Positions 7,858-16,696 of a DNA stretch of 64,000 nucleotides are shown here, in pieces. A model generated the notes under the pieces. It saw only the letters and a program-made list of their open reading frames with translations. It was not told the DNA's origin and made no database searches. Numbering within the stretch: the stretch's first letter is position 1; each line of letters starts with the position of its first letter. The position numbers and the translations under genes are program-made. Source of the DNA: Dyadobacter jiangsuensis (lineage in GTDB: Bacteria; Bacteroidota; Bacteroidia; Cytophagales; Spirosomataceae); assembly GCF_003014695.1 (NCBI RefSeq), contig NZ_PYAS01000005.1, positions 62,001-126,000 on the forward strand, written 5' to 3'.

Positions 7858-8448
7858 TCAGTGTGGAAAAAGTTCGTTCAGATATTCGACCCCGGCCAAC
7901 TCCGCCGGATCGATGCGATCATTCACCAACGCATCCAGCAACTCGGCATATTGCTCGCCGTAGGCTTTCAGCGTATAATCTTCGATCGTATAAGTTTCAT
8001 GTACCACAAAAGGTGGCAGATAATCCATCCGGCATAAATAGGCCGTTTGGTTGAATGGCAGCAAGTACTGCCCGACAGGAAAGCGGTTGTACCCCGACGA
8101 GGTATAGGCATCACGCCCGCCTCCGCACGACACCGCATTGAATATCTTCTTGCCTTTCAGCGCCTGCCCTTTCGGGCCGTAAGCCCAGTTGTATTCGAGC
8201 ACAAGATCCTGCCATTGTTTCAGAATGGGAGGGCTGCTGTACCAATAGAAAGGATGCTGAAATACGATAATATCGTGCTTTGCCAGCAACTGCTGCTCCC
8301 TTTTGATATCTATAAAAAGGTCGGGGTAATGTTCATACAGATCATTAAAGGTCACACCCTTTACCTTGCGGGCATATTTTTCCAACGTCTTCTGCACATT
8401 GGATTTACTGTGAGTGGGGTGGGCAAACTGGATCAGAACTTTGGACAT
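7858..8448 (-). CDS. NAD(P)H-dependent flavodoxin-fold oxidoreductase (KefF/MdaB-like)
   Basis: About 196 residues of flavodoxin-like fold. It has an N-terminal FMN phosphate loop (FAHPTHSKSNVQKTL), the conserved HPFYWYSSPPILKQW block and the SCGGGRDAYTSSGYN segment. Family members are NAD(P)H:quinone reductases or Kef ancillary proteins. The immediate coupling to the Kef-type antiporter gene downstream argues for the ancillary role. ATG at 8448 is preferred over an in-frame TTG at 8466. It is the first gene of a two-gene minus-strand unit, 24 bp from the end of the quinone oxidoreductase gene upstream of it, so all may be cotranscribed. Confidence 0.88.
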   Translation of the reverse strand: MSKVLIQFAHPTHSKSNVQKTLEKYARKVKGVTFNDLYEHYPDLFIDIKREQQLLAKHDIIVFQHPFYWYSSPPILKQWQDLVLEYNWAYGPKGQALKGKKIFNAVSCGGGRDAYTSSGYNRFPVGQYLLPFNQTAYLCRMDYLPPFVVHETYTIEDYTLKAYGEQYAELLDALVNDRIDPAELAGVEYLNELFPH

Positions 8449-8471
8449 AATAGGGAATTGATGCAAAAAAC

Positions 8472-9491
8472 TTACGGTACCAAAATTACGGAACCTATTG
8501 TTTTCCGCGCTTCAAGGTCGGCTTGTGCCAGATATGCTTTCGATAATGGATACCGGGTAATAGCCAGCTCACCGAAAATTCCACTGCTGAATGCCTCGAA
8601 GGTATCCGCCGCATATTCTTCCAGCACTTCGCGGTCGGTGATGTACGCGCTGAGCGTCGGAGTTGCCATTACGATGGACCTCTCACGCAGCAAGGCGTGG
8701 TCGATATGCTCGGGCTGGCCTGACGACGATCCGTACAAAACGATTTTGCCCCCTTTCCGGATTACATCCAGTGAATAGCTGAAAGTGTCCTTCCCTACTC
8801 CGTCGAACACCACATCCACACCGCGGCCCTCCGTAATTTCCATTACCGAGTGCACAAATTCCCGGCATTCCGCCAGAAAAACATGGTCGGCCCCATTCGC
8901 CAACACCACTTCTTTCTTCTCTTCGGAGCCCGTCGTGCCGATTACCGTCGCCCCAAGCGCCTTCGCCCATTTGGTAACGAGGGTGCCCACACCGCCCGCC
9001 GCCGCATGTACCAACACCACGTCGCCCGGCTTAATGGGATTCACTATTTTCACGAGCATCCTGGCGGTAAAGCCTTTCACCAGCATGGCCGCGGCTTCCT
9101 CCGAGGTAATGTCGTCCGGTATATGGATCAATTGCTGCGTCGATACCACGCGGCTTTCTGCATATGCCCCAGGGATGAAATGGTAACCCACGCGGTCGCC
9201 TACGTTGAATTCGGTCACCCACGGCCCGACGGCCTCGATAACGCCTGCCGCCTCCACGCCCGGTGTATATGGGAATGATTTGACCGGAAATTTTCCGTCG
9301 CGGTAATAAGTATCCACAAAATTCAGCCCGACGGCTTCCTGCCGCACTCTTACCTGCCCCGGCCCCGGTTCTGCAATGGACTCCCGTTCGTAACCCAGCA
9401 CCGAAGGCGCTCCTTGCTTGTAGATTTTTACTATACCTGATTTATTTGCGATTGCTGTAACTAACCCTGACATGTCCGTAAGCATTGTCAT
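8472..9491 (-). CDS. Zinc-independent quinone oxidoreductase (MDR superfamily)
   Basis: A 339-residue medium-chain dehydrogenase/reductase of the QOR type. It has an N-terminal GroES-like domain (GLNFVDTYYRDG, PGVEAAGVIEAVG) and a Rossmann domain with HAAAGGVGTLVTKWAKALGA, typical of NADPH:quinone reductases. Zinc-binding cysteines are absent. It probably reduces quinones or other electrophilic carbonyls with NADPH. The start is ambiguous: ATG codons at 9491, 9485 and 9473; residues after 9473 align best with the family start. It follows a TetR gene on the same strand, with a TGGAA-N6-TTCCA dyad between them, so repression by that TetR is plausible. Confidence 0.9.
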   Translation of the reverse strand: MTMLTDMSGLVTAIANKSGIVKIYKQGAPSVLGYERESIAEPGPGQVRVRQEAVGLNFVDTYYRDGKFPVKSFPYTPGVEAAGVIEAVGPWVTEFNVGDRVGYHFIPGAYAESRVVSTQQLIHIPDDITSEEAAAMLVKGFTARMLVKIVNPIKPGDVVLVHAAAGGVGTLVTKWAKALGATVIGTTGSEEKKEVVLANGADHVFLAECREFVHSVMEITEGRGVDVVFDGVGKDTFSYSLDVIRKGGKIVLYGSSSGQPEHIDHALLRERSIVMATPTLSAYITDREVLEEYAADTFEAFSSGIFGELAITRYPLSKAYLAQADLEARKTIGSVILVP

Positions 9492-9493
9492 TA

Positions 9494-9509
9494 TGGAATG
9501 CTTGTTCCA
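9494..9509. promoter_or_regulatory. Dyad TGGAA-N6-TTCCA between tetR and quinone reductase
   Basis: A 5-bp inverted repeat with a 6-nt spacer lies 2-18 bases upstream of the quinone reductase ATG at 9491. A related sequence with GAACGTTC at its centre lies upstream of the TetR gene (10126-10133). Together they could be operators of the adjacent TetR protein; inference only. Confidence 0.3.
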
Positions 9510-9521
9510 TCATTGGACAAA

Positions 9522-10100
9522 TTATTTTTTGATAGATTTTATTAAAAATTCGGCTTGCTCCTGCACCAGCTCCCCATCGCCATATACCAGGAATGTCTGC
9601 CAGAAGCCCGTAAAATTCGATACGACGAAACTGGCAAGCATTGCAGGATCCCTTTTATTACTGATTTCCTCCGCTTTCTGTGCCTTTTTCAAAAGTTCTT
9701 TCAGCAGGGCCGTCAGATTGGTCGTATTTTGTTTTAGTATGGCATGCACTTCCTCGTCCACGGAACCCAGTTCGAAGGTCGATTTCACCCCCATGCAAGT
9801 CCTTTCTTCCTCGACCGTCCGGATCGCCGCCTTTTTGATGATCTTTTCGATGGCTTTCAGCGGCGACTTTGTTTCCTCAGCCACTTTCCGGTAATCCTCA
9901 AACATGCCTTCCGTATAACTGCGCAGGCATTGAAGAAACAAAGTGTGCTTATCACCGTAAGTATCGTAAATACTTCCGCGGTTCAGCCCCATCGTATCGA
10001 CGAGGTCTTGCATAGAGGTGGCGTTGTAGCCCTTTTGCCAGAAAAGGCATTTCGCCCTTTCCAGCCTCTCTTCCGGTTCGAATGCTTTGTTGCGTGCCAT
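9522..10100 (-). CDS. TetR/AcrR family transcriptional regulator
   Basis: A 192-residue regulator. The N-terminal helix-turn-helix covers about residues 7-55 (RAKCLFWQKGYNATSMQDLVDTMGLNRGSIYDTYGDKHTLF). The C-terminal part matches the TetR_C ligand domain seen in electrophile- or quinone-responsive regulators. It is directly upstream of the quinone reductase on the same strand (30-bp gap), which suggests a ligand related to that enzyme's substrates. A palindrome GAACGTTC at 10126-10133 upstream of its start may mediate autoregulation. Confidence 0.92.
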   Translation of the reverse strand: MARNKAFEPEERLERAKCLFWQKGYNATSMQDLVDTMGLNRGSIYDTYGDKHTLFLQCLRSYTEGMFEDYRKVAEETKSPLKAIEKIIKKAAIRTVEEERTCMGVKSTFELGSVDEEVHAILKQNTTNLTALLKELLKKAQKAEEISNKRDPAMLASFVVSNFTGFWQTFLVYGDGELVQEQAEFLIKSIKK

Positions 10101-10125
10101 GACTATCAGACAATTATTTCAGAAC

Positions 10126-10133
10126 GAACGTTC
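10126..10133. promoter_or_regulatory. Palindrome GAACGTTC upstream of tetR
   Basis: An 8-bp perfect palindrome, extended imperfectly to TTC/GAA on both sides (10118-10138), lies 25 bp before the TetR start codon on the minus strand. It could be an autoregulatory operator. Confidence 0.3.
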
Positions 10134-10183
10134 CAGAATTAGGAAATATTCTGATCACACCCCAAAAGCAGACCCTGTATTTA

Positions 10184-10978
10184 TCAGATAATGAACTTCG
10201 CCACGCCGCCGTCTGCTTTCAGGGCAGCGCCGTTTGTAGCCGATGAAAGCGGGCTCGCCACGTAAGTTACCAGGTTGGCGATTTCCTCCACCGATGCAAA
10301 ACGCTGCAATAGCGAAGTTGGCCGCGCACTTTTGAAGAAATCCTTTTCGGCCTGTTCCGCTGACATGTTGTTGGCTTCCCCCAGCTGTTTGACAAAATCG
10401 GCGACGCCTTCCGACTTAGTCGGGCCGGGCATTACCGTATTCACCGTAACATTTGTACCCCTGGTCAATTCAGCCAGACCACGGCTTACCGCGAGTTGCG
10501 CTGTTTTGGTAGTGCCATAGTGAATCATTTCTTCGGGGATATTCACACCCGATTCGCTGGAAATAAAGATAATCCTGCCCCAATCCTTGGCAATCATTTT
10601 AGGGAAGAAATGCCTTGATAGCCGCACGCCGCTCAATACGTTTACTTCAAAAAAACGGAACCACTCCTCGTCCGAAATTTCTGTGAACTGTTTTGGCTCG
10701 AAAATACCTGCATTGTTGATAAGTATATCGATATCCGGCAATTGCTGCAATAGCGTATTCACTTCTTCCACTTTTGAAAAATCGGCTGCAATACCACTCA
10801 CATGTCCACCCGGCGTTGATTCTTTCAATTTCAGCACCGCTTCCCTGACTTTGCTTTCCGAACGGCCATTAATGATCACATCGGCACCCTCTTTCAATAA
10901 ACCCTGTGCGATGGCAAACCCGATACCTTGTGTGGAGCCGCTGACGAATGCAGTTTTTCCATTCAATTTCAAATCCAT
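10184..10978 (-). CDS. SDR family NAD(P)-dependent oxidoreductase
   Basis: A 264-residue classical short-chain dehydrogenase. The cofactor motif is GSTQGIG (about residues 14-20), the NNAG motif is present, the catalytic serine lies in FISSESG and the catalytic YxxxK is HYGTTK. The C-terminal part (TVMPGPTKSEGVADFVKQLG) resembles 3-oxoacyl-ACP-reductase-like and glucose-dehydrogenase-like SDRs of unknown substrate. It precedes the TetR/quinone reductase unit on the same strand with an 83-bp gap, so a functional link is possible but unproven. Confidence 0.92.
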   Translation of the reverse strand: MDLKLNGKTAFVSGSTQGIGFAIAQGLLKEGADVIINGRSESKVREAVLKLKESTPGGHVSGIAADFSKVEEVNTLLQQLPDIDILINNAGIFEPKQFTEISDEEWFRFFEVNVLSGVRLSRHFFPKMIAKDWGRIIFISSESGVNIPEEMIHYGTTKTAQLAVSRGLAELTRGTNVTVNTVMPGPTKSEGVADFVKQLGEANNMSAEQAEKDFFKSARPTSLLQRFASVEEIANLVTYVASPLSSATNGAALKADGGVAKFII

Positions 10979-11091
10979 AAGACTTTGATAATAAGAGTGT
11001 AGATGACTGTTTGACCTGGCAGGACGGGCATCGATTGCAATAATCCCCGGAATCCATAATTTTATAACACATCACCTAACAAAATGATCGC

Positions 11092-11970
11092 ATGAGACAC
11101 ATTTATCTTTTGTTACTATTGCTGTTTTCCGCGGGTGTCCATGCGCAGGGCCCGCGCGTGCTGATCGTTACGGCACATCCGGACGATGAAACCATGTTTC
11201 CCGTGACTGTTTTTAAGATCACCCACGAACTGAAAGGCTCCGCCGACCTCGCATTGATCACCGATGCTTCGGGCGGCTACAACGGCCTGGTGGCATCGAG
11301 CTACTACGGCCTGAACCTCGTGGATTCTGCAACGGGCAGGAAACATTTACCCTTAATCCGAAAAAAAGAGCTCATGGCTTCCGGCGAGGTGATGGGGATT
11401 GGCAATTTCTTCTTCCTCGACCAGCTCGATGATTACTACAACCGCGACGAGAAACCCTATTTGCAGGGCAAGAACTGGGATATTGCCTATGTGGAGAAAA
11501 AGCTGGATCATATCCTCGCCAACGGCGGCTATGACTTCATATTATGCCTCGTTCCGCATGATGGCCAGCACGCGCATCATAAAACCGCTTCAATCAGCGC
11601 ATTAAGAGCCGCGCAGCGTTTTAAGGGGCCTAAAAAACCGGTTGTGCTGGGTGGCCAATCTCAAAACAAAGGCTATACTTTCCAGTTCGCCAGGCTAACG
11701 GGCTATCCGGAGACCGACATCCTCAAAGCAGCGCCCGTTTTCGAATTCGACCGTTCTTACAGCTTCGGAGAGGATAAAAAACACAGTTACATGATCGTCG
11801 CCGACTGGGTGAAAGCCGCACACAAGTCGCAAAGCGGCGATATGAACCAGGCGATGCACCGGGGAGATCTGGAAACATTCTGGTATTTCGCGATCAATGG
11901 GGAGGAGGGAGTCGGGAAAACCAAGGCGCTGTTTGACGCTTTGAACACTTCGGGGTATTCCAAAAAGTAA
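11092..11970 (+). CDS. PIG-L family deacetylase, secreted
   Basis: A 292-residue protein with a cleavable signal peptide (about 1-18, ending VHAQG). The LmbE/PIG-L zinc motif AHPDDE is at about residues 27-32, and the distal metal-binding HAHH segment is in PHDGQHAHHKTAS. PIG-L enzymes are zinc-dependent N-deacetylases acting on N-acetylglucosaminyl or related conjugates. Export suggests a periplasmic or surface glycan substrate. It is convergent with, and directly abuts, the methyltransferase gene (stop codons adjacent at 11970/11971). Confidence 0.9.
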   Translation: MRHIYLLLLLLFSAGVHAQGPRVLIVTAHPDDETMFPVTVFKITHELKGSADLALITDASGGYNGLVASSYYGLNLVDSATGRKHLPLIRKKELMASGEVMGIGNFFFLDQLDDYYNRDEKPYLQGKNWDIAYVEKKLDHILANGGYDFILCLVPHDGQHAHHKTASISALRAAQRFKGPKKPVVLGGQSQNKGYTFQFARLTGYPETDILKAAPVFEFDRSYSFGEDKKHSYMIVADWVKAAHKSQSGDMNQAMHRGDLETFWYFAINGEEGVGKTKALFDALNTSGYSKK

Positions 11971-12738
11971 TCAGGCTGGTTGAAAGGTCATAAAGAGCGA
12001 GCTCCCGAAAGGTGCTTTGCCCAGAATGGCGGATTCAGTCTTGGTGATGGCCTTCAAAACTGCATTCACTGCGTCGCCCGGGTATTCCACATCCGAATCG
12101 AGCTCGTCAACATTGATCTTTTTCCTGCGGATCTGGTAATTCTGCCATTGCCGTACGAGTAAAATGGGTAGGGAAAGCGCAAACGGCCAATAGGTAGTGT
12201 AACCAATTCGCAGCCCGGCCGCCTTACCAAATGCCTGGAATTGCTCCAACTTGAAACGCCGCGAGCTACCGACGGCCAGGTCATGCGTACCCGAGAAGGC
12301 TTCGAATGCATGAATATTAATGATGATCAGCCCGTTGCGGTTCAGACGCTTTTTAAAGGCCGTGAGGGCGCGGATGATCTCCTCGTCAGTCAGGAAATAG
12401 AGCGCGTCGTTGCAGGTAATGATGTCGAAAGTTTCGCCCGGCTCAAATGCATCGACATTCCGCAGGTCACCGAAAACGACATTCAGCCCGCGCTCATTCG
12501 AGAAATCAATGGCATGCTGTGAATAGTCGAAACCCCGCAGGTTGGAATAACCATTTTCCCTTAAAAACGACATTAACCCGCCCGTACCGCAGGCGGCATC
12601 GAGGATTTTGAGATCGGGATCCATAGCCTTGAAATGCTTGCGGATCTGGCCCAACACCTTGCCGTGGAGAATCTGATACCACCACAGCTTGCGCTCGGTT
12701 TCGTACATGCGCTGGTATTCGAGCCGGTTATCGATCAT
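11971..12738 (-). CDS. Class I SAM-dependent methyltransferase
   Basis: A 255-residue protein with the SAM-binding motif ILDAACGTGG (about residues 45-54), the acidic motif II region GFDYSQHAIDFS and TCNDALYFL. A hydrophobic segment near 190-210 suggests membrane association. It is the last gene of the operon with overlapping starts: its ATG overlaps the GT2 stop by 4 bp. In this sugar-modification operon it probably methylates a sugar or sugar-lipid; the acceptor is not deducible. Confidence 0.88.
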   Translation of the reverse strand: MIDNRLEYQRMYETERKLWWYQILHGKVLGQIRKHFKAMDPDLKILDAACGTGGLMSFLRENGYSNLRGFDYSQHAIDFSNERGLNVVFGDLRNVDAFEPGETFDIITCNDALYFLTDEEIIRALTAFKKRLNRNGLIIINIHAFEAFSGTHDLAVGSSRRFKLEQFQAFGKAAGLRIGYTTYWPFALSLPILLVRQWQNYQIRRKKINVDELDSDVEYPGDAVNAVLKAITKTESAILGKAPFGSSLFMTFQPA

Positions 12739-13655
12739 ACGTGTTCGGAGCTGTTATATTTGATCACATACTGCGGCTGGCCGCTCTGCGCCATAAAACT
12801 CTTGCCAATATATTCCCCCAAAACACTCAGCAGCATGCATTGAATGCCTCCGATAAAAATGATGGTAGCCGTTACCACCTGCCAGCCTTTCGGGTCAGGA
12901 CCGATGATCCACTGGAGAGTCAGGAAGAGCAAAAGCAAAAATCCTAAACTGAATAATCCCACACCGATAGGCACAAAAAGGCGAATCGGTAACGACGAGT
13001 AGCAGAAAAGGATATTGAGAAAAAGCGATATCAGCTTATGAAACGTGTAGTTGGAAGCCCCTTCTTCGCGTTTCTGGTGCGCTACCTGCACGGTACCGAT
13101 ATTCCGCGTGATCCGGAATATCAGCCCATCGATATATGGATAAGGCCCGTGATATTTGATAATTTCCTGTACGACTTCCTGCCGGATCAATTTGAAGCTC
13201 GACAGGTACAGGTCTTTGGGTTTATTCAAAAGATAACTCGTGAGCCAGTTCACAAACCTGCTGCCCATATTCCGGCCTACGGAGTGCTGTTTCTTGGCAT
13301 AATAGGTATAAACGACGTCGTAATCCCCCGATTCAGCGGTTTCCACCAGCTTCAATATCTCTTCCGGCGGGTTCTGAAAATCATCGTCGATCATCACGCA
13401 ATAGTTGCCGTAAGCCCAGTTAAGGCCGCACATCACCGCATTGAATTCCCCGTAATTCCGGCGTAGCGAAATGAACCGCACGTTGGCATAGGCATTCGAC
13501 AACTCCCGGCAAACCTGCTCAGAACCGTCACGGCTGCCGTCGTTCACCATCACGATTTCGAATGATATTTCTGATAAAGTGGCTTGTAGCTTTTCGATCA
13601 GCGACCGGATGGTTTTTTCGCTGTTGTAAACCGGGATAATGACCGATAGCTTCAT
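12735..13655 (-). CDS. Glycosyltransferase family 2, membrane-anchored (DPM1/GtrB-like)
   Basis: A 306-residue GT-A fold enzyme: [13 protein letters not shown] at the N-terminus, [11 protein letters not shown], and the metal-binding acidic motif [11 protein letters not shown] (about residues 88-98). Two C-terminal transmembrane helices (about 225-255 and 265-290) match polyprenyl-phosphate glycosyltransferases of the DPM1/GtrB/ArnC group, which load a sugar onto a lipid carrier at the inner membrane. It overlaps the aminotransferase stop and the methyltransferase start by 4 bp each, so translational coupling is likely. Confidence 0.9.
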   Translation of the reverse strand: MKLSVIIPVYNSEKTIRSLIEKLQATLSEISFEIVMVNDGSRDGSEQVCRELSNAYANVRFISLRRNYGEFNAVMCGLNWAYGNYCVMIDDDFQNPPEEILKLVETAESGDYDVVYTYYAKKQHSVGRNMGSRFVNWLTSYLLNKPKDLYLSSFKLIRQEVVQEIIKYHGPYPYIDGLIFRITRNIGTVQVAHQKREEGASNYTFHKLISLFLNILFCYSSLPIRLFVPIGVGLFSLGFLLLLFLTLQWIIGPDPKGWQVVTATIIFIGGIQCMLLSVLGEYIGKSFMAQSGQPQYVIKYNSSEHV

Positions 13656-14746
13656 TGACGATCGAATAGGTTGACGGTTTCTATGATGTAAGCCACCTCA
13701 TCATCCGTCAAAACCGGGTTGAGCGGCAAGCTGATCACCTGCTGGTGAATCTGCTCTGTCAAAGGCAAATGTAAATCTTTAAATTCTTTGTAAGCCAATT
13801 GTTTATGAATAGGCTGCGGATAATGGACGTTCGTCTGTACGCCGCGTGCTTCCAGAAAAGCGATAAACCCGGCGCGACGGGGATGCCGCACCACAAAGAG
13901 GTGCCACGCATCTTCCGAAATCCGGTCGGCGGGCGGCAATATCAGCTCGCTGCATATCAATTCCCGCAAATACCGGCCCGCAATCTCTCTCCTTCGGACG
14001 TTTTCAGGATCGAGATACGGCAGTTTCACGCTGAGTATCGCAGCTTGCATTTCGTCCAGGCGGCTGTTTACACCCTGGTATTCGTTCTGGTAACGGATCA
14101 CCGAGCCGTAGTTACGCAGGTAACGTATCTTCTCGGCCAGGGCGGCGTCATTCGTAGTAATAGCACCGGCATCGCCCAGTGCACCCAGGTTTTTAGTAGG
14201 GTAAAAACTGAATGCCGTCGCGTCCGCCCACGTACCCACCTTCCTGCCTGCATGCGTGGCCCCGTGCGCCTGCGCGGCGTCGGTGATCACTTTGAGGTCG
14301 TACTTACGTGCCAGATCAAGGATTTGTGCAATTTCGCAGCTTCGCCCGTAAAGATCGACGGTGACAATAGCTTTCGTCCGCGGCGTAATAGCCTGTTCGA
14401 TCAGCGCGGGATCGATCAGCATCGTATGCGGGTCGGGCTCCACGAAAACCGGTGTCAAATGCAGGTAACTCACGGGCAGTACCGATGCAATGTACGTATT
14501 AGCCGGCACGATGATCTCGCTGTCCTTCGGCAGGTCCATGGCCAGCAGTATCAGCGTAATCGCGTCGAGCCCATTGGCGGTCCCTACACAATGCTCCGCT
14601 TCACAATATGTGGCGAACGACTTTTCGAACGATTTTAGCTCATTGCCCAGAATATACCACCCCGAGCGGATTACACGGAGGGAGGCATCTTCGATCGCTT
14701 GCAGATAAGGGGCATTTACCTGATTTAAATCCAGAAATGGGATCAT
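13652..14746 (-). CDS. DegT/DnrJ/EryC1/StrS sugar aminotransferase (FdtB-like)
   Basis: A 364-residue PLP-dependent sugar aminotransferase. The internal aldimine lysine is in [13 protein letters not shown] (about K184), and the substrate and cofactor motifs GTANGLDAI and TDAAQAHGA are present. Coupling to an upstream FdtA-like ketoisomerase suggests it aminates a dTDP-3-keto-6-deoxyhexose at C3, as FdtB and QdtB do. The stereochemistry of the product cannot be read from sequence. It overlaps both neighbours by 4 bp. Genes for dTDP-glucose synthesis (rmlA, rmlB) are not in the window. Confidence 0.9.
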   Translation of the reverse strand: MIPFLDLNQVNAPYLQAIEDASLRVIRSGWYILGNELKSFEKSFATYCEAEHCVGTANGLDAITLILLAMDLPKDSEIIVPANTYIASVLPVSYLHLTPVFVEPDPHTMLIDPALIEQAITPRTKAIVTVDLYGRSCEIAQILDLARKYDLKVITDAAQAHGATHAGRKVGTWADATAFSFYPTKNLGALGDAGAITTNDAALAEKIRYLRNYGSVIRYQNEYQGVNSRLDEMQAAILSVKLPYLDPENVRRREIAGRYLRELICSELILPPADRISEDAWHLFVVRHPRRAGFIAFLEARGVQTNVHYPQPIHKQLAYKEFKDLHLPLTEQIHQQVISLPLNPVLTDDEVAYIIETVNLFDRQ

Positions 14747-15138
14747 TGAGATACTGTCTGGATTAGCTGATTCAGGGGATAAGGATCGTCGATATAATCG
14801 GCTTTGTCATAATATTCGTTGGACAATACCAACAGTATTGCATCGTCCGAGAAAGAATCCATGATATGCCAGTCTTTCGGTTCGAGAATCAGGCACGACA
14901 CAGGATTATCGAGGATGAAGATCTCCTCCTTCTCGCCGTCGTTGGAGTATATACGACAACTTCCGTGAATACAAACCAGGGCATTCCACGTTTTGTGATG
15001 CCTGTGACCACCTCGCTGCGTCTCACCCGCGCCGTAAATGTAAAACACGCGTTTAATTGTACCGGGGATGATTTTTTCAAAGACTGTGAGGTTGCCTGAT
15101 CCGGTATTAAATGTATCCAGCTGTACTAAAAGCGGCAT
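14743..15138 (-). CDS. FdtA/QdtA-like cupin (dTDP-4-keto-6-deoxyhexose 3,4-ketoisomerase type)
   Basis: A 131-residue single-domain cupin of the WxcM C-terminal/FdtA family. It shows the cupin histidines in [15 protein letters not shown] and the conserved [25 protein letters not shown] block. Such enzymes isomerise dTDP-4-keto-6-deoxyglucose to a 3-keto sugar, the substrate of the following aminotransferase. It is the first gene of a four-gene overlapping operon. On the minus strand upstream there are TANNTTTG matches at 15197-15204 and 15244-15251 that could serve as the promoter. Confidence 0.87.
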   Translation of the reverse strand: MPLLVQLDTFNTGSGNLTVFEKIIPGTIKRVFYIYGAGETQRGGHRHHKTWNALVCIHGSCRIYSNDGEKEEIFILDNPVSCLILEPKDWHIMDSFSDDAILLVLSNEYYDKADYIDDPYPLNQLIQTVSQ

Positions 15139-15391
15139 ATAGAAATTTCTAGATTGTTAGGGTGTGGTTAAACTCTTTCAAATACGCGATCTTCTTCAAA
15201 AGTAACCTGTTAGTAAATGTCAGACATTTTTTCCTTTAAAATACAAAAATACCTTCCACATAAAAAAATCGATTATCCTGAGGCAAGGCTTAATGATCAT
15301 TTAATGCGTACCGACACGAAGTGCTGCCACTCTCGCGTTGACCAATGTTGCAAGGTATTGGTTGGGAAAGGACGAAAATAGTCGGGGCTAC

Positions 15392-15447
15392 CCCTATCCG
15401 GGCGACCCTATGCGGGCCACCCTATGCGGGCCACCCTATGCGGGTGA
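15392..15447. repeat. Four tandem 14-bp repeats
   Basis: Four 14-bp units, CCCTATSCGGGYSA-like: 15392-15405, 15406-15419, 15420-15433 and 15434-15447. The middle two are identical and each contains the dyad CCC-N5-GGG. The array ends at the stop codon of the membrane protein gene (15449). The rest of the gap 15139-15391 holds two TANNTTTG-like boxes for the minus-strand operon and no gene that I can support. Confidence 0.85.
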
Positions 15448-15448
15448 T

Positions 15449-16648
15449 CTAACTAAACATCCCCCATTGCAGGCGGTGATCGATCAGCATGAAGATTTTA
15501 ACGGGCAGTGGTTCCAGCCAAAGTATTTTGTTGTAGCCCATGTAAAAGACCTGCGGATGGACCACGCAGACGACCATCGTGAAAAACAGGATGAGCCGGA
15601 CCGTAGATGTAGAAGAGGTTTCGATTAATATAAAAACGGCGAGCAGGATAAACGGAAAGCCGTATGACAATGCCCTGTCGATGTCGTGGACGTAGATTCC
15701 CGTGGCTACCAGCACCACAAAACCGGCCATCAGCGCCAGCAAAAGCCAATAGCGCCTGGTAAGGCACAGCACGGCAAAGGCGGCGATCAGGATCAGCCAG
15801 GTCCCTTCAAATGCCCCCCATATACTGCTTCCCAATCCATTGCGGTGCGCATTGGCCAGCAATACGGGCGTTCCGATCGTAGAATAGGAGTGGTGCGGGA
15901 AATAGGTAGTCTGCACATATTCCCGGATCGTAAAATAGATCGCCCACGCCACCCACACGACGAGGCTTTCCCCTGTAAAGGCCGATTTGAGTAAACCGGG
16001 AACGCCAAAATTCTTATTACGATAAGCCTTCGTCCCCATCCACCACAGCAGCAGATAGCCGCCCGCCACCACAGCTCGCTCGTCGGTAAAGAATGCGATT
16101 AACAGCGAGAGGAAAATCACGAGCGAATTTTTGCTTAACAATGCGAGCAGCAGAAAGAAAAAGGCAAATTCATCCCCATACCCGTGTACGTCCGCGAAGG
16201 CCCACACGCTCACGAAGATGTTGGCAATCGCCGTCACAAACAGCGCGGTAATTACCTTATCGCCCGATACGGAATAGATATACGCGCCGGTTTTATAAAG
16301 AAATAATACGCCCAGAACAGCCTGAATGATGAGGATCAGCAGCACATTATGACCTGTGAGGAACGAAAGGGCCGGTAATGTCCAGCGGAAAATCATATTC
16401 TCCCGGCGCACGTCGTAATCCATGTCTTTCGGGTGCAGTATGTCCTGCGCCTGATTATGAATAAAAACCCAGGCATCGAGGCTCACACCGTTGCTTCTCA
16501 AATGATCGAGCAAGAGCGAATAAGGCGGAAATGCGAGAAAAAGCGACAGCGCGACAGCAAAAAAAGTGAGCTTCCACAACCAGTTCTTTCCAGACAACTG
16601 CGCTTCAATCCAAAGGAGTGACGACCCGTAAAAATTTTCCAAAAGCAT
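15449..16648 (-). CDS. Polytopic membrane protein, GT-C-like, function unknown
   Basis: A 399-residue integral membrane protein with about 10 hydrophobic helices. I do not recognise a named family. The first extracytoplasmic loop carries charged residues (KDMDYDVRRENMIFRW), and a mid-protein FFTDERAVVAGG motif with adjacent acid/arginine residues is reminiscent of GT-C-fold or polysaccharide-assembly membrane proteins. It precedes the amino-sugar operon on the same strand, separated by 310 bp with a tandem repeat, so a role in glycan assembly is inference. Its 3' end abuts the repeat array. Confidence 0.75.
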   Translation of the reverse strand: MLLENFYGSSLLWIEAQLSGKNWLWKLTFFAVALSLFLAFPPYSLLLDHLRSNGVSLDAWVFIHNQAQDILHPKDMDYDVRRENMIFRWTLPALSFLTGHNVLLILIIQAVLGVLFLYKTGAYIYSVSGDKVITALFVTAIANIFVSVWAFADVHGYGDEFAFFFLLLALLSKNSLVIFLSLLIAFFTDERAVVAGGYLLLWWMGTKAYRNKNFGVPGLLKSAFTGESLVVWVAWAIYFTIREYVQTTYFPHHSYSTIGTPVLLANAHRNGLGSSIWGAFEGTWLILIAAFAVLCLTRRYWLLLALMAGFVVLVATGIYVHDIDRALSYGFPFILLAVFILIETSSTSTVRLILFFTMVVCVVHPQVFYMGYNKILWLEPLPVKIFMLIDHRLQWGMFS

Positions 16649-16696
16649 AGGACGGCTTGGGCAAATACGCTCAAATATACATTTAATGTGCGATAC

